64,000 nt of DNA from Pseudomaricurvus sp050633365 (GCA_050633365.1 JBOEGJ010000040.1:44633-108632); one strand, 5' to 3'. Counted from the first letter of the stretch, positions 27,476-36,107 are shown. The notes: generated from the sequence alone by a model not told the origin. Translations and numbers: made by a program.

Positions 27476-29329
27476 ATGAGTCAATCACAAAACCCCACCG
27501 GCTTTGATGCTAAGCGCTTTTTGAGTCAGGTTACTCGCCAGGCTGGCGTTTATCAAATGTACGGCGCTGACGAAAAAATTCTCTATGTTGGCAAGGCAAA
27601 AAACCTCAAGAATCGTTTGTCGAGTTATTTTCAAAAGTCTGGTCTGGCGCCGAAGACGCAGGCGCTGGTTGCACGCATCGCTCACGTAGAGGTGACAATT
27701 ACACCGACGGAATCAGAGGCGTTGTTGCTTGAGCAAAACCTGATCAAGCAACAGCGTCCGCCTTACAATATTCTGTTGCGCGACGACAAATCCTACCCCT
27801 ACATTATGTTCACCAGTGCTGACGAGTTTCCTCGTTTGGCAATGCACCGCGGCTTAAAGAAAAAGTCGGTTCGCTATTTTGGCCCGTTTCCCAACGCGGG
27901 TGCTGTTAAGTCGAGTTTGTCATTTTTACAGAGCACCTTTCGCTTGCGCCAGTGCGAGGATAGTGTCTTCAGCAATCGTACTCGCCCCTGTCTACAGCAT
28001 CAGATCGATCGCTGCAGTGCTCCGTGCGTGGGGCTGATATCGCCGCAAGATTATAGTGCCGATATGCGTCATGCTGAAATGTTCTTGATGGGTAAGAGCG
28101 ACGATCTTGTGGTTGAGTTGGCGGACTTGATGGAGGCGGCCTCGGAGCAGTTGATGTTCGAAAAGGCGGCTGAATATCGCGATCAAATTGCAGCGCTAAA
28201 ACGGGTGCAAGCTCAACAAATCGTCGAAAGCGGCTCAGCTGATATCGATGTGATCGCCTTGCGCCAGCAGGGCGGGTTGGTCTGTGTTCACGTATTGTAT
28301 GTACGGCAAGGGCGTATTTTGGGCAGTAAAAGTCACTATCCAAAAGTCACTTTTGTGGAGTCTGAACAAGATTCCGATTCCGAAATTCTACAAGCGTTTT
28401 TGTCGCAGTTCTATTTGCAGTCTGTGGATCGCGATTTTCCAAAAATCGTGCTGTTGAGCCACGAGCTCGATGGCATCGAGGTGTTGGCCGAAGCAGTTCA
28501 AGCGCAAAGTTCGCGGCAACTGAGCTTTCATCATAATGTTCGCGGTCAGCGTCAAAAATGGATGCAGTTGGCGCAAAGTGCTGCACAAGAAAACCTTCAG
28601 GCGCAATTGGCGAATAAGCAAAATACTCTGCAAAGGTTCGAGGCGCTGCAAGATGTCCTCGGCCTCGATAGCATGCCCGAGCGATTGGAGTGTTACGACA
28701 TTAGTCACAGTCACGGCGAGCTCACAGTTGCTTCTTGTGTGGTGTTTGACACTAATGGCCCGCTAAAAAGTGACTACCGGCGTTTTAACATCGAGGGGAT
28801 CACCGGCGGTGACGACTATGCGGCAATGGAGCAGGCGCTGCGTCGTCGTTATACGCGTATTCAAAACGGTGAAGGTAAACTTCCCGACATCTTGTTGATT
28901 GATGGTGGTAAGGGGCAGATTAATCGCGCCCAAGAAGTGTTGGCCGAACTGGCGGTGACCGACGTCTTAATGTTGGGGGTGGCCAAAGGCACTACCCGAA
29001 AGGCGGGTTTTGAAACGCTCATTTTACCTAACGGGCAGGGTGAAATGACGCTGCAGTCCGACTCTCCTGCGCTGCACTTGATACAGCACATACGCGACGA
29101 GTCCCATCGTTTTGCCATTACCGGCCATAAAAATCGCCGAGACAAAAAACGCCGCACCTCACGTTTGGAAGATATTGCCGGTGTAGGGGCCAAGCGTCGG
29201 CGAGAGCTGCTGCGGCACTTCGGCGGTTTACAAGAGATCCAAAAGGCCAGTATTGACGATTTGGCGAAGGTGCCGCTAATCAGCAAAAAAATCGCCGAGG
29301 ATATTTACAGTGCGCTGAACACCGAGTAA
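27476..29329 (+). CDS. uvrC: excinuclease ABC subunit C
   Basis: UvrC makes both incisions in nucleotide excision repair. The 617-residue protein has the N-terminal GIY-YIG nuclease (GVYQMYGADEKILYVGKAKN), the UVR domain (QLMFEKAAEYRDQI), the RNase H-like nuclease (LECYDISHSHGE, LLIDGGKGQ) and C-terminal helix-hairpin-helix motifs (IAGVGAKRRRELLRHFGG). It is full length. Confidence 0.97.
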   Translation: MSQSQNPTGFDAKRFLSQVTRQAGVYQMYGADEKILYVGKAKNLKNRLSSYFQKSGLAPKTQALVARIAHVEVTITPTESEALLLEQNLIKQQRPPYNILLRDDKSYPYIMFTSADEFPRLAMHRGLKKKSVRYFGPFPNAGAVKSSLSFLQSTFRLRQCEDSVFSNRTRPCLQHQIDRCSAPCVGLISPQDYSADMRHAEMFLMGKSDDLVVELADLMEAASEQLMFEKAAEYRDQIAALKRVQAQQIVESGSADIDVIALRQQGGLVCVHVLYVRQGRILGSKSHYPKVTFVESEQDSDSEILQAFLSQFYLQSVDRDFPKIVLLSHELDGIEVLAEAVQAQSSRQLSFHHNVRGQRQKWMQLAQSAAQENLQAQLANKQNTLQRFEALQDVLGLDSMPERLECYDISHSHGELTVASCVVFDTNGPLKSDYRRFNIEGITGGDDYAAMEQALRRRYTRIQNGEGKLPDILLIDGGKGQINRAQEVLAELAVTDVLMLGVAKGTTRKAGFETLILPNGQGEMTLQSDSPALHLIQHIRDESHRFAITGHKNRRDKKRRTSRLEDIAGVGAKRRRELLRHFGGLQEIQKASIDDLAKVPLISKKIAEDIYSALNTE

Positions 29330-29413
29330 CGTGCGACGCTGATAACAATAAAACACCACGGCTGATCAATAGCTGTACAATTTAATCCGATAGCCGCTGC
29401 TGTAACCTTAATT

Positions 29414-29977
29414 ATGACTTTAGCCAACCAGCTAACCCTGTTTCGAATAATCCTAATACCTTTGTTAGTGATCGTGTTCTACCTGCCGTTCGATTGGAGC
29501 TGGATTGCATCTGCCGCCATATTTTCCGTGGCTGCCATTACCGATTGGCTCGACGGCTATGTCGCCAGACGCTATAACCAATCCACTGCCTTTGGTGCCT
29601 TTCTCGACCCCGTGGCCGATAAACTCATGGTGGCGGTTGCTCTGGTGCTGTTGGTCGGCGAACACGCCAACGCCTGGTTTGCGGTTCCGGCGGTGATAAT
29701 CGTTGGGCGAGAGATTGTTATTTCGGCGTTGCGAGAGTGGATGGCGGAGCTGGGTAAGCGTGCGAGTGTTGCGGTTTCGATGGTGGGCAAGATCAAAACC
29801 ACCATGCAAATGATTGCCATCATCGTTTTGTTGGCTTTTGATCCGGCGCAATTTCCGCTGATGAAGCAGCTTGGGTACGTGACGCTCTACGTTGCCGCAG
29901 CGCTGACTCTCTGGTCTATGATTATTTATCTGCGCGCTGCGTGGCCAGAGCTCATGGCTGATGAGCATCAGAGTTAA
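29414..29977 (+). CDS. pgsA: CDP-diacylglycerol-glycerol-3-phosphate 3-phosphatidyltransferase
   Basis: PgsA makes phosphatidylglycerophosphate, the committed step to phosphatidylglycerol. The 187-residue membrane protein has the CDP-alcohol phosphotransferase signature in DWLDGYVARR...FGAFLDPVADK. It follows uvrC by 84 bases and precedes the tRNA-Cys, as in many Gammaproteobacteria. Confidence 0.96.
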   Translation: MTLANQLTLFRIILIPLLVIVFYLPFDWSWIASAAIFSVAAITDWLDGYVARRYNQSTAFGAFLDPVADKLMVAVALVLLVGEHANAWFAVPAVIIVGREIVISALREWMAELGKRASVAVSMVGKIKTTMQMIAIIVLLAFDPAQFPLMKQLGYVTLYVAAALTLWSMIIYLRAAWPELMADEHQS

Positions 29978-30260
29978 TTATTTTGTTGTTCTATTTAGCT
30001 GAGTGAAAGTGGGTATTCATTCCGTTGAGATTTAAGACACTTCTGCCGCTGTTGTGCTCGGTTAGTGGGTTAAAACATATCTTTAGAGCAGCAATCGGTA
30101 ATCGACAAAGAAACCCGATTAACTCCTTGACTCCAAAGGAGATATCCGTAAAATCCCTCCCACTTCACCGACAGGTGATTTCGCCAGACAAACTTTACGG
30201 CTCCCGTTGTAAAGTGGCGAAGTGAAGGCGTGCACTGTTTCTCAGTGTAGTCTTGAGATT
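29978..30260. other. gap between pgsA and tRNA-Cys
   Basis: About 280 bases hold no supported gene. An open frame at 30025-30225 lacks a ribosome site and any recognisable sequence. The tRNA promoter should lie at its right end. No tRNA-Gly or tRNA-Leu, common partners of tRNA-Cys here in Pseudomonas, is visible. Confidence 0.4.
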
Positions 30261-30334
30261 GGCGCGATGGCAGAGTGGTGATGTAGCGGACTGCAACTCC
30301 GTGTACTCCGGTTCGATTCCGGATCGCGCCTCCA
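30261..30334 (+). tRNA. tRNA-Cys (GCA)
   Basis: The 74-base gene has a 7-bp acceptor stem (GGCGCGA with TCGCGCC), a GCGGA/TCCGT anticodon stem around the loop CTGCAAC with anticodon GCA, a GGTTCGATTCC T-arm, discriminator T and encoded CCA. It closely follows the enterobacterial tRNA-Cys pattern. It is the last chromosomal gene before the prophage and its 3' end is the likely attachment site. Confidence 0.95.
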
Positions 30335-30663
30335 ATTTCCTCTTTAAAAACAACCACTTAAGTCGAAATTAGATTCGCTATTTCCGGCCGCAGTTATTCC
30401 GCAGTTATTCCGCAGTAATGAGCCTTTTACGTTCATACGTTTAGGGAACAATTTACTCCATTTGGAGTCGAATTCTATGCTGACGGATACACGTATGTTT
30501 TTGAATGTTTATTCGGGTTTGGGGTGGGTGTGACAGGGCACGAGTAAATGGAATCATTTACTTGCTTAATCGCTCTTAAGTACATATATTTATAGACAAA
30601 TATCCTTGTATTAAGGCGTTAGGTTCGTATAATGTCGCACCTGAAACCAACAAGGAAGGTGTT
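30335..30663. repeat. prophage left end: attL arm region with tandem repeats, and a promoter
   Basis: This 329-base gap follows the tRNA. Three tandem 11-base units (CCGCAGTTATT, CCGCAGTTATT, CCGCAGTAATG) lie at 30388-30420 and could be integrase arm-type sites. A promoter for the next gene is visible: TTGTAT at 30606-30611 and TATAAT at 30628-30633 with a 16-base spacer. The attL core itself is inferred to be the tRNA 3' part; the partner copy is outside the window. Confidence 0.5.
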
Positions 30664-31023
30664 TTGAGTATTAACGATATCGAAGCCCAGTTAATTAAAG
30701 ACGCAAAAGCGCGATTCAATAGGTTACATAGTCGGATTTTTGGCGATATAAGCGACATGTTGCGGGTCGCTAAGTTAGAACCACTACATGTTTTGACGGA
30801 CAATGACCCTAGTTTTACGGCCCTAGTAGTGGAGCTAGATGAGTTACGGGGAATCGTACTAGGGCTTTGGGAAATAATGCCCGAGATTTCTAGTAAAGCA
30901 AATCTAGATACATTAGACGAGTATCTTGGACTTACACGAGAATTAGCAGTATCTATTGAAAGCGGTTGCTCGGATAGCTTGGGTGCGGCCATTTCAGCGT
31001 TAGATGAAAAACCTTATATTTAA
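30664..31023 (+). CDS. hypothetical phage protein
   Basis: I do not recognise this 119-residue, mostly helical, acidic protein (MSINDIEAQLIKDAK...). The TTG start at 30664 has a strong AAGGAAGGT ribosome site and a good promoter 30 bases upstream, so it is probably expressed from the integrated prophage. It is one of only two small rightward genes at the left end and faces the integrase gene. Confidence 0.7.
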   Translation: MSINDIEAQLIKDAKARFNRLHSRIFGDISDMLRVAKLEPLHVLTDNDPSFTALVVELDELRGIVLGLWEIMPEISSKANLDTLDEYLGLTRELAVSIESGCSDSLGAAISALDEKPYI

Positions 31024-31041
31024 ACTGAGAGGAATAGGGCT

Positions 31042-31161
31042 ATGAAATATGATCACAAGAAAGTGACCCAGCTGCTTGATCAGATGGAGTCCGTACAGCG
31101 TAATATTGAGAAAATCAAAAATGATTTTCAGGCTAGCTTGCAGAAGAATAAAGCAGCTTAG
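31042..31161 (+). CDS. small coiled-coil peptide
   Basis: A 39-residue open frame (MKYDHKKVTQLLDQMESV...QKNKAA) starts at ATG 31042, 18 bases after the previous stop, with GAGAGGAA just upstream. It is predicted to be a single charged helix. A strong terminator follows it, so the two small genes make one transcription unit that stays on the prophage's left edge. Confidence 0.6.
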   Translation: MKYDHKKVTQLLDQMESVQRNIEKIKNDFQASLQKNKAA

Positions 31162-31179
31162 TACACCACCTGTTTGAAT

Positions 31180-31206
31180 AAGCCTCGCGATCTGCGGGGC
31201 TTTTTT
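31180..31206 (+). terminator. intrinsic terminator of the two left-end genes
   Basis: A 9-bp stem AAGCCTCGC / GCGGGGCTT (one G-T pair), 5-base loop, then TTTTTT. Confidence 0.88.
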
Positions 31207-31217
31207 ATGTCTAAAAA

Positions 31218-32486
31218 TTACTGATCCCTGATACTTACCAAGGTGCTTACTGCACGTTTCGGCGGCGTTACTAATACGTAATGATTCCGCATTGCCTCAG
31301 TATCGTGAATACCTTTGTTGGTAGCACCACCTGCTTTTAACGCTTCGTCTGTTAGTCCGCGCTTACGTAGATCGCGGAGTTGATAAAGGGCAACAGTCTT
31401 ACCCTCATGGTCGGTTGTGGTATATCCACATTCGACACACGCGTCGGCCCACCATTTACCTATTGTACGATGCTTAACTGGTTTCCCTCTCGAGCGCATA
31501 TCCATATACCGTGGGTAAACCATCAGGTATGGGCTAATAATTTTCTGATCACGTTTTTGATTTCGGAACCATTCAACGAGTTCACGGAGCTCTTTGTTCA
31601 TTTCGATTTGGCCGACATTTTTTGTCTTATGTCGTGCGAAATGGATTTCGCCATGGGCGCCGAGATCTAACTTCAGGTTTTCCTCTTGGAGCGCGAAGAC
31701 GTCGATAGGCTGTTGGCTGAACATATAAATCAGGTCGCATATTTTAACTCGCCACTCACCATTGAAGGTTCGGCGGTTAAGACTATGTTGCATAAGCGTT
31801 GTCGTAATCGCTACGTAGGCTTCATTCGGGACTTGTACTTCCCGTTTTGGTTCTACGATCTTTTCAATGTCCCTCATTAGGTTACGGCGGATAACTCCAG
31901 TTTGGACTGCGTGGGCCAGGGCACGGGTTAAGGTGTTCCTTAAACCGTTGTAATGGGTGGGCTTTGTTAACCAATGAGCGAGTAGGGCGCGTGTTTTTTC
32001 TAGGATCTCAGGGTCGGAAAGGGGGAAGTCCGATTCAGTGCGTTTCTCTAATTGCAGACAATCGGACCCGTAATCTTTACGCGTAGGTTCAGCGATGGGT
32101 TTACCCCGCCCGCTGCCCCGTTGTGCGAGCACATAACAAGGGCCAAGGGTCACAGCCCCGTCTAAATTTTTACGGTACCCAAGAATATCCTCTCGCCACT
32201 CTGTTAAAAAACTGGAAAGCGTAATATGGCGCCCCTTGTCCTTCGGTAAGCTGAGGTTACCAAGTTTGTTGAGGAGGGCAGTACTAGCGGAATCCTCAAT
32301 CTCTTGTTTCCACCTCATATCTAACGCTGCCCAAAGGCGTTTTGCGAGATTAAAGTCGCGGGTCTTCAAGCTACTTTGTTTACCGGTCCGAGGATGTTGG
32401 ACGTAGTATCTACCGTCTTTGTAGCGCCCAAGGCCTTCGTAGGCGTCGAGGTGTTGGTTTTCAGGATTCCTCCTACGCGGCGTCAC
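31218..32486 (-). CDS. int: tyrosine recombinase (phage integrase), first catalytic Arg replaced
   Basis: The 422-residue protein matches phage tyrosine integrases. In the C-terminal domain I see the hairpin lysine (HKTKNVGQ), the second arginine in LRDLRKRG (R374), the histidine in GIHDTEAM (H394) and the nucleophile in RNHYV (Y403). The first catalytic arginine, normally in a TGQR-x-GDV context, aligns to glutamine here (FSQQPIDVF, Q259). It reads toward the tRNA-Cys, fitting an integrase beside attL. The Arg to Gln change could weaken or abolish activity. Confidence 0.9.
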   Translation of the reverse strand: MTPRRRNPENQHLDAYEGLGRYKDGRYYVQHPRTGKQSSLKTRDFNLAKRLWAALDMRWKQEIEDSASTALLNKLGNLSLPKDKGRHITLSSFLTEWREDILGYRKNLDGAVTLGPCYVLAQRGSGRGKPIAEPTRKDYGSDCLQLEKRTESDFPLSDPEILEKTRALLAHWLTKPTHYNGLRNTLTRALAHAVQTGVIRRNLMRDIEKIVEPKREVQVPNEAYVAITTTLMQHSLNRRTFNGEWRVKICDLIYMFSQQPIDVFALQEENLKLDLGAHGEIHFARHKTKNVGQIEMNKELRELVEWFRNQKRDQKIISPYLMVYPRYMDMRSRGKPVKHRTIGKWWADACVECGYTTTDHEGKTVALYQLRDLRKRGLTDEALKAGGATNKGIHDTEAMRNHYVLVTPPKRAVSTLVSIRDQ

Positions 32487-32769
32487 TTATCTTTCCTTGT
32501 ATTTCATTAATTAAAGCCAGTTCCTCGTCCGAGATGTCAGATTCGGGGGCCTGGGACGCGGCACGTTCCATTTGCGCCATCTGGATACGCTCAGCAATTA
32601 TTTTGTCGTGGGTAATAGTGTCTACCCACCAATCCCCTTTGGCGGTCATCTGGAAAGCGCCGGGGATCTTATTCTCACGTGCATCTTTTCGTAGCGAGGC
32701 TGCGGGACGAGGGGTTGCGTGAGGACGATAGTATTGATCGTATTCTGTGCTCAGTTTTAATATAGGCAT
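32473..32769 (-). CDS. possible excisionase-like small DNA-binding protein
   Basis: The 98-residue protein has a segment, LRKDARENKIPGAFQMTAKGDWWVD, resembling the winged-helix core of excisionases (a helix, IPGAF turn, then a Trp-containing strand). Its end overlaps the integrase start by 14 bases, so the two are translationally coupled. A role in directing excision is inferred from this context; no close family match is certain. Confidence 0.6.
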   Translation of the reverse strand: MPILKLSTEYDQYYRPHATPRPAASLRKDARENKIPGAFQMTAKGDWWVDTITHDKIIAERIQMAQMERAASQAPESDISDEELALINEIQGKISDAA

Positions 32770-32786
32770 AAATGACTCCTCACGAA

Positions 32787-32984
32787 TTACCCTTTCCTAG
32801 TATTGAAGTTACCAGGAAGGACATTGTCTATTAAATCCTGCGGAATGTTCCTTCTAAGGAACCTTCTAGTAGTTGTGTATCTACATCTCGGGAAGCTAGA
32901 GCATCCAAAAAAGTCACCGCTGGCACCTTTTCGGGTAACCATTTTTCTTTTACATTTCGGGCAAGTAGGCGTTTTATTGCACAT
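32787..32984 (-). CDS. topoisomerase-type zinc-ribbon protein
   Basis: The 65-residue protein has four cysteines in CPKCKRKM...FFGCSSFPRCRY, the pattern of the C-terminal zinc ribbon of type IA topoisomerases. It probably binds single-stranded DNA or protein; no enzymatic domain is attached. Confidence 0.7.
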   Translation of the reverse strand: MCNKTPTCPKCKRKMVTRKGASGDFFGCSSFPRCRYTTTRRFLRRNIPQDLIDNVLPGNFNTRKG

Positions 32985-33014
32985 CGGTGACTCTCAATTT
33001 GTAGGTTTATGCGA

Positions 33015-33263
33015 TTAAAGCTTCACCGCCTTAAATTCTTTAATGATTTTTATACATTTTTCGCACGTTATCCCGCCGCGCTCTACGGTCTTGTGAATGT
33101 ATTCCGCACCGTTACTACTCATCGCCGCATCGCTAACAAACTCTCCTGTACAAAGGAGCGAATCATCACCATTAGTCACTGTTAAAAGGTGCCAGCGACG
33201 ACGACCTGCCAAAACAACTTCTCCGTCATCGTTTACCAATTGTCTAACCAGATTATTTGGCAT
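33015..33263 (-). CDS. hypothetical phage protein
   Basis: An 82-residue protein that I do not recognise. Cysteines occur at LLCTG and in TCEKC near the C-terminus and could bind a metal. It is packed tightly between other small leftward genes. Confidence 0.6.
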   Translation of the reverse strand: MPNNLVRQLVNDDGEVVLAGRRRWHLLTVTNGDDSLLCTGEFVSDAAMSSNGAEYIHKTVERGGITCEKCIKIIKEFKAVKL

Positions 33264-33265
33264 AT

Positions 33266-33532
33266 CTAATTATTCCCGTTAGTAGGTTTCTGAGTCTTGG
33301 CCCACGAAAACACTGTAAGTGACAGCGAAAAGCACAGCCACATAACACCTACATCTGTGTTCTCGTCGGCTTTAAATTTCCCACCGTTGGATTTTAAGGC
33401 TGGCTTCCAGAACCACCAATTACGGCCAAATCTTGGAGCGCTCTCAGAATCTAGCTCCCACTGCTCAAACACACTGTCTTTACTTGGCCCCGCCATAACG
33501 AGGGATATAAAAATATTTTTAGCTACCTGCAT
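33266..33532 (-). CDS. hypothetical protein with C-terminal hydrophobic helix
   Basis: An 88-residue protein rich in Trp and Phe (NWWFWKPA) with a hydrophobic stretch near residues 66-82 that may be a membrane helix. It precedes the 82-residue gene by 2 bases. No family is recognised. The 175 bases upstream (33533-33707) hold no gene, only 8-bp arms GCCATTTG/CAAATGGC that could form a hairpin. Confidence 0.55.
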   Translation of the reverse strand: MQVAKNIFISLVMAGPSKDSVFEQWELDSESAPRFGRNWWFWKPALKSNGGKFKADENTDVGVMWLCFSLSLTVFSWAKTQKPTNGNN

Positions 33533-33707
33533 TTAACTTCTCCAGTCGTAGGAAGGCGAGCCCACTTTCGTCGTCTCAAAATAGGGAGGGCGGTCGGCCG
33601 CGATTGCGCAACCCTTTAACCTCTCGGAACCGCCATATCGAACGCCATTTGCTTGGTTTGAGTAAGATTCGGGATGTTACAAATGGCGAAACCAACACCC
33701 ACGGCTG

Positions 33708-34220
33708 TCAGGCTACCTGCTGATATAGGCCTAAGGATCTGGCGAGGCGGTAAACCTTGTCTTCTAGCTCCTCGAAAGTCCCGTTGTTGTCGATAATAAT
33801 GTCAGCATCTTCTTTTGTTAGGCGCATTGAAGTAGAGGGCTCCGGTTCTTTTCGCTCCGAAGCATCCACCCAAATAATAAGATCGAATAGTTGTTCTCGG
33901 GCGCAGGCTGTTAGTTCTAAATCGCACCGCATACCGCAGTAGACATCAGAATCTTCTAATATTTGACGGGCGAGTCTCGCTCGATCGTTTTTATTGTATT
34001 CCTTAATAGCTTCAAACCATTCTTGTCTATGGTTATCTCTATCCTCGTAGCATTCTTGGATCGAAGCGTACCCATATTTCGGTTGTAGTTGGTCGAATAG
34101 GAATATCTCGCATGCTGCTATCGATGACGATTTGTAAGGGAGAGGGAGTAGTTCTGAAACAGTATCTTTACCGTGCTGTTTGTCGCCGATCACCAGGTAC
34201 TTTGATTTAGATATTAGCAT
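33708..34220 (-). CDS. P-loop protein, phage dNMP kinase-like
   Basis: The 170-residue protein opens with VIGDKQHGKDT, a P-loop of the GxxxxGKD type seen in phage deoxynucleoside monophosphate kinases, and has a LIIWVDASERKE segment like the LID region. It would phosphorylate dNMPs for phage DNA synthesis. Its ATG at 34220 lies inside a palindromic operator-like site. Confidence 0.65.
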   Translation of the reverse strand: MLISKSKYLVIGDKQHGKDTVSELLPLPYKSSSIAACEIFLFDQLQPKYGYASIQECYEDRDNHRQEWFEAIKEYNKNDRARLARQILEDSDVYCGMRCDLELTACAREQLFDLIIWVDASERKEPEPSTSMRLTKEDADIIIDNNGTFEELEDKVYRLARSLGLYQQVA

Positions 34221-34230
34221 TGCTTATATT
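34210..34230. promoter_or_regulatory. operator-like palindrome, site 1
   Basis: ATATTAGC-ATT-GCTTATATT. It covers the start codon of the dNMP kinase-like gene. Confidence 0.7.
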
Positions 34231-34241
34231 CCTAGGTTAAT

Positions 34242-34265
34242 AAAACCCGGCATTGCCGGGTTTTT
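34242..34265. terminator. intrinsic terminator after the repressor gene
   Basis: A 10-bp perfect stem AAAACCCGGC / GCCGGGTTTT with a 3-base loop. It ends the repressor transcript on the minus strand and is T-rich on both sides. Confidence 0.88.
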
Positions 34266-34266
34266 G

Positions 34267-35025
34267 TTAGGGGTATTCAATCCCTAGGAGTATATGCATC
34301 GAGTCTACGGATTTCAATGGGATTTTTAAAGGAGCTATTGGGACTATGCTTTCCACTTCTACTCTGGGTACATGTTTTCGGATAAGTCTTTCTCTAATAA
34401 TTTCTCCGCCTCGGATCGCTTTTACTACTACTTGTCGTTGGGTGATATCCGCAAGAAGATAAATACGATACGTATTATCTTTTTTGATTATTACGCTTTT
34501 TCCAACTTTCATTACTGCGGTAGGGTCTGCTATCAGCCTAGAAGCTTTAGGTAATATAGGCTCATAGATACTATCGACTTTAACTGCGTATGCCGCTTCG
34601 TTGACTAAGGTCGTTGTTAGCCGGAGTTTGGTTGTTAGAAGGCGAGTGTCCATCCCGTACACACGTGTTTTTGCTGGTTCAGCCTGGGCAGGCTTCGATA
34701 TTAACCCAAAACGCTTATCAAATTTAGGGTCAATATCTTCTGGTCTCACTTCTAATGCTTTTGCGAAGTTAACTATGGTGTCCGCATTCTTTAAGGGGAC
34801 TATCCCTCTTAGATACTGGGAAACGGCTGTTTGGGTCATTCCTAAGGAGGCTGCAAGCTCTACTTGTGTAGGTCCTCCTGAGGAGCGGCTATGGATATAA
34901 ATTTGATGTAGGCGTTTTGCTACATCTTCGTCGTGCGGGGTAATTATACGTTCAACAGTAGCCACGGGGGATAGCCTCTTAGTGTCGATTATTATGGTAT
35001 TCCGTGCAGACTTGGCATACGCCAA
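34267..35025 (-). CDS. CI-like phage repressor (XRE helix-turn-helix plus S24-like C-terminus)
   Basis: The 252-residue protein has a Cro/CI helix-turn-helix at about residues 50-100 (TQVELAASLGMTQTAVSQYLRG). A C-terminal region with AVKVDSIYEPILPKASRLIADP recalls the serine-containing segment of LexA/CI-type peptidases, and VVVKAI may hold the lysine. I see no clear Ala-Gly cleavage site, so self-cleavage is uncertain. It is the best candidate for the protein that binds the palindromes scattered through the prophage, one of which lies 41 bases upstream of its start. Confidence 0.82.
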   Translation of the reverse strand: MAYAKSARNTIIIDTKRLSPVATVERIITPHDEDVAKRLHQIYIHSRSSGGPTQVELAASLGMTQTAVSQYLRGIVPLKNADTIVNFAKALEVRPEDIDPKFDKRFGLISKPAQAEPAKTRVYGMDTRLLTTKLRLTTTLVNEAAYAVKVDSIYEPILPKASRLIADPTAVMKVGKSVIIKKDNTYRIYLLADITQRQVVVKAIRGGEIIRERLIRKHVPRVEVESIVPIAPLKIPLKSVDSMHILLGIEYP

Positions 35026-35065
35026 GTGGGCGAAAGTAATTATAGGCCCAGTCTTAGGAATAATG

Positions 35066-35086
35066 AATAGCAGTATTGCTAATATA
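35066..35086. promoter_or_regulatory. operator-like palindrome, site 2 (upstream of repressor)
   Basis: Read on the minus strand: ATATTAGC-AAT-ACTGCTATT, one arm diverged. It overlaps the stop of the nuclease gene and lies upstream of the repressor, suggesting autoregulation. Confidence 0.6.
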
Positions 35087-35504
35087 TGGATGGAATAGTG
35101 ATCAAGCGCTCTATTTGGGATATTAAGGAGGGCATACCAGTCGCCTTTTCCTTAAATTCTATTCCAGAGAAAGGGAAAACCCAGTCGCAACTAGTTAGAA
35201 GTACACCCCCGTGTTCGCTTCCTACTAGTACTGCTGCGTCTTTTCTCTTACGTTCTCTCCTTTCTAACCAAAGTTGTTGGTTCTTAGATAGGTATTTCTT
35301 CTCATTCATGAGATCTATCATAGTCCCATCCCGCTTAGGAAAAGGGCTAATGTATTTGACCTCTAGCCATAGGTCACGAGCACTCCCTTCTATGAAGAAG
35401 TCAGGGACGCCGCCTGCGTATGTATCGTTGACCTTCCAAACGAAAGTATCTGATACGGGGCGTAACTTGCGGGCGAATGCCCGAGAATAGGAGTGCTCGT
35501 TCAA
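35079..35504 (-). CDS. PD-(D/E)XK nuclease, resolvase-like
   Basis: The 141-residue protein has the PD-(D/E)XK core: GGVPDFFIEGS, then LWLEVKYISPFPK with the E-x-K pair. Size and motif resemble VRR-NUC or phage T7 endonuclease I type Holliday junction nucleases. It could resolve branched replication or recombination intermediates. The ATG lies next to the stop of the upstream exonuclease gene. Confidence 0.75.
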   Translation of the reverse strand: MNEHSYSRAFARKLRPVSDTFVWKVNDTYAGGVPDFFIEGSARDLWLEVKYISPFPKRDGTMIDLMNEKKYLSKNQQLWLERRERKRKDAAVLVGSEHGGVLLTSCDWVFPFSGIEFKEKATGMPSLISQIERLITIPSIY

Positions 35505-36107
35505 TTATGCGGCTGTATTTACTGCATTAGAGGCCGATGCCTTGATAAGGGACATAACCTTCTTCACTACCTCAGCCTGATACAAGGAGTCATCTACCGC
35601 GCTGTGATGTACGCCGGTACGAGGTAAGTCTCGCTTTTTACGGAAGCCATACTCTTCACCGATCAAGTCCATCGTCCGGCATGATTTTGTCTCCCAGAAG
35701 GCCCATGGGGCTGTCTGGCCGACGGCTTTATACGCCGATTCGAGGATCACTGCATCGAAGGTCGGGTCATTTCCCCACCAATTAAGTTTTTTCGTGGGGC
35801 TCTGCGCTCTCACTGCAACGCAAAATTTTGTAAATTGTTCTAGGACTGCATCCAAAGGATGTTTGGTAGAGGAGTTAAGCGCAGCTTTTGCCGCGTCGCT
35901 TTGGCTCTCCCACCAGTCGAGTGTTGCTTGTGAGATGTGTAACCCTGCTGCTTCAGAACTGGTCTGATCGATATGCGCGGAAAAAACCAAAGGTTCGTGG
36001 TTAGGGTCATCGAACGAGAACGAACAGGCCCCTATGGTCAATATTAGAGCATTAGGTTCCGTGGATAGTGTCTCGATATCACACATTAAATTGGCAGTTT
36101 TATTCAT
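35505..36107 (-). CDS. 3'-5' exonuclease (DnaQ-like, DEDDh)
   Basis: The protein has the exonuclease residues in MCDIETLST (D, E), WGNDPTFDAV (D) and HHSAVDDSLYQAE (H, D), as in the DEDDh superfamily and phage T4 DexA-like enzymes. I place the start at ATG 36107 (MNKTANLMCDIET); upstream residues in the same frame look non-coding. Length is about 200 residues. It probably degrades host DNA or edits ends. Confidence 0.82.
   Translation of the reverse strand: MNKTANLMCDIETLSTEPNALILTIGACSFSFDDPNHEPLVFSAHIDQTSSEAAGLHISQATLDWWESQSDAAKAALNSSTKHPLDAVLEQFTKFCVAVRAQSPTKKLNWWGNDPTFDAVILESAYKAVGQTAPWAFWETKSCRTMDLIGEEYGFRKKRDLPRTGVHHSAVDDSLYQAEVVKKVMSLIKASASNAVNTAA

Noticed and set aside
30025..30225. 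66-residue rightward frame before the tRNA
   Set aside because: No ribosome site and no recognisable sequence; it lies in a tRNA promoter region.
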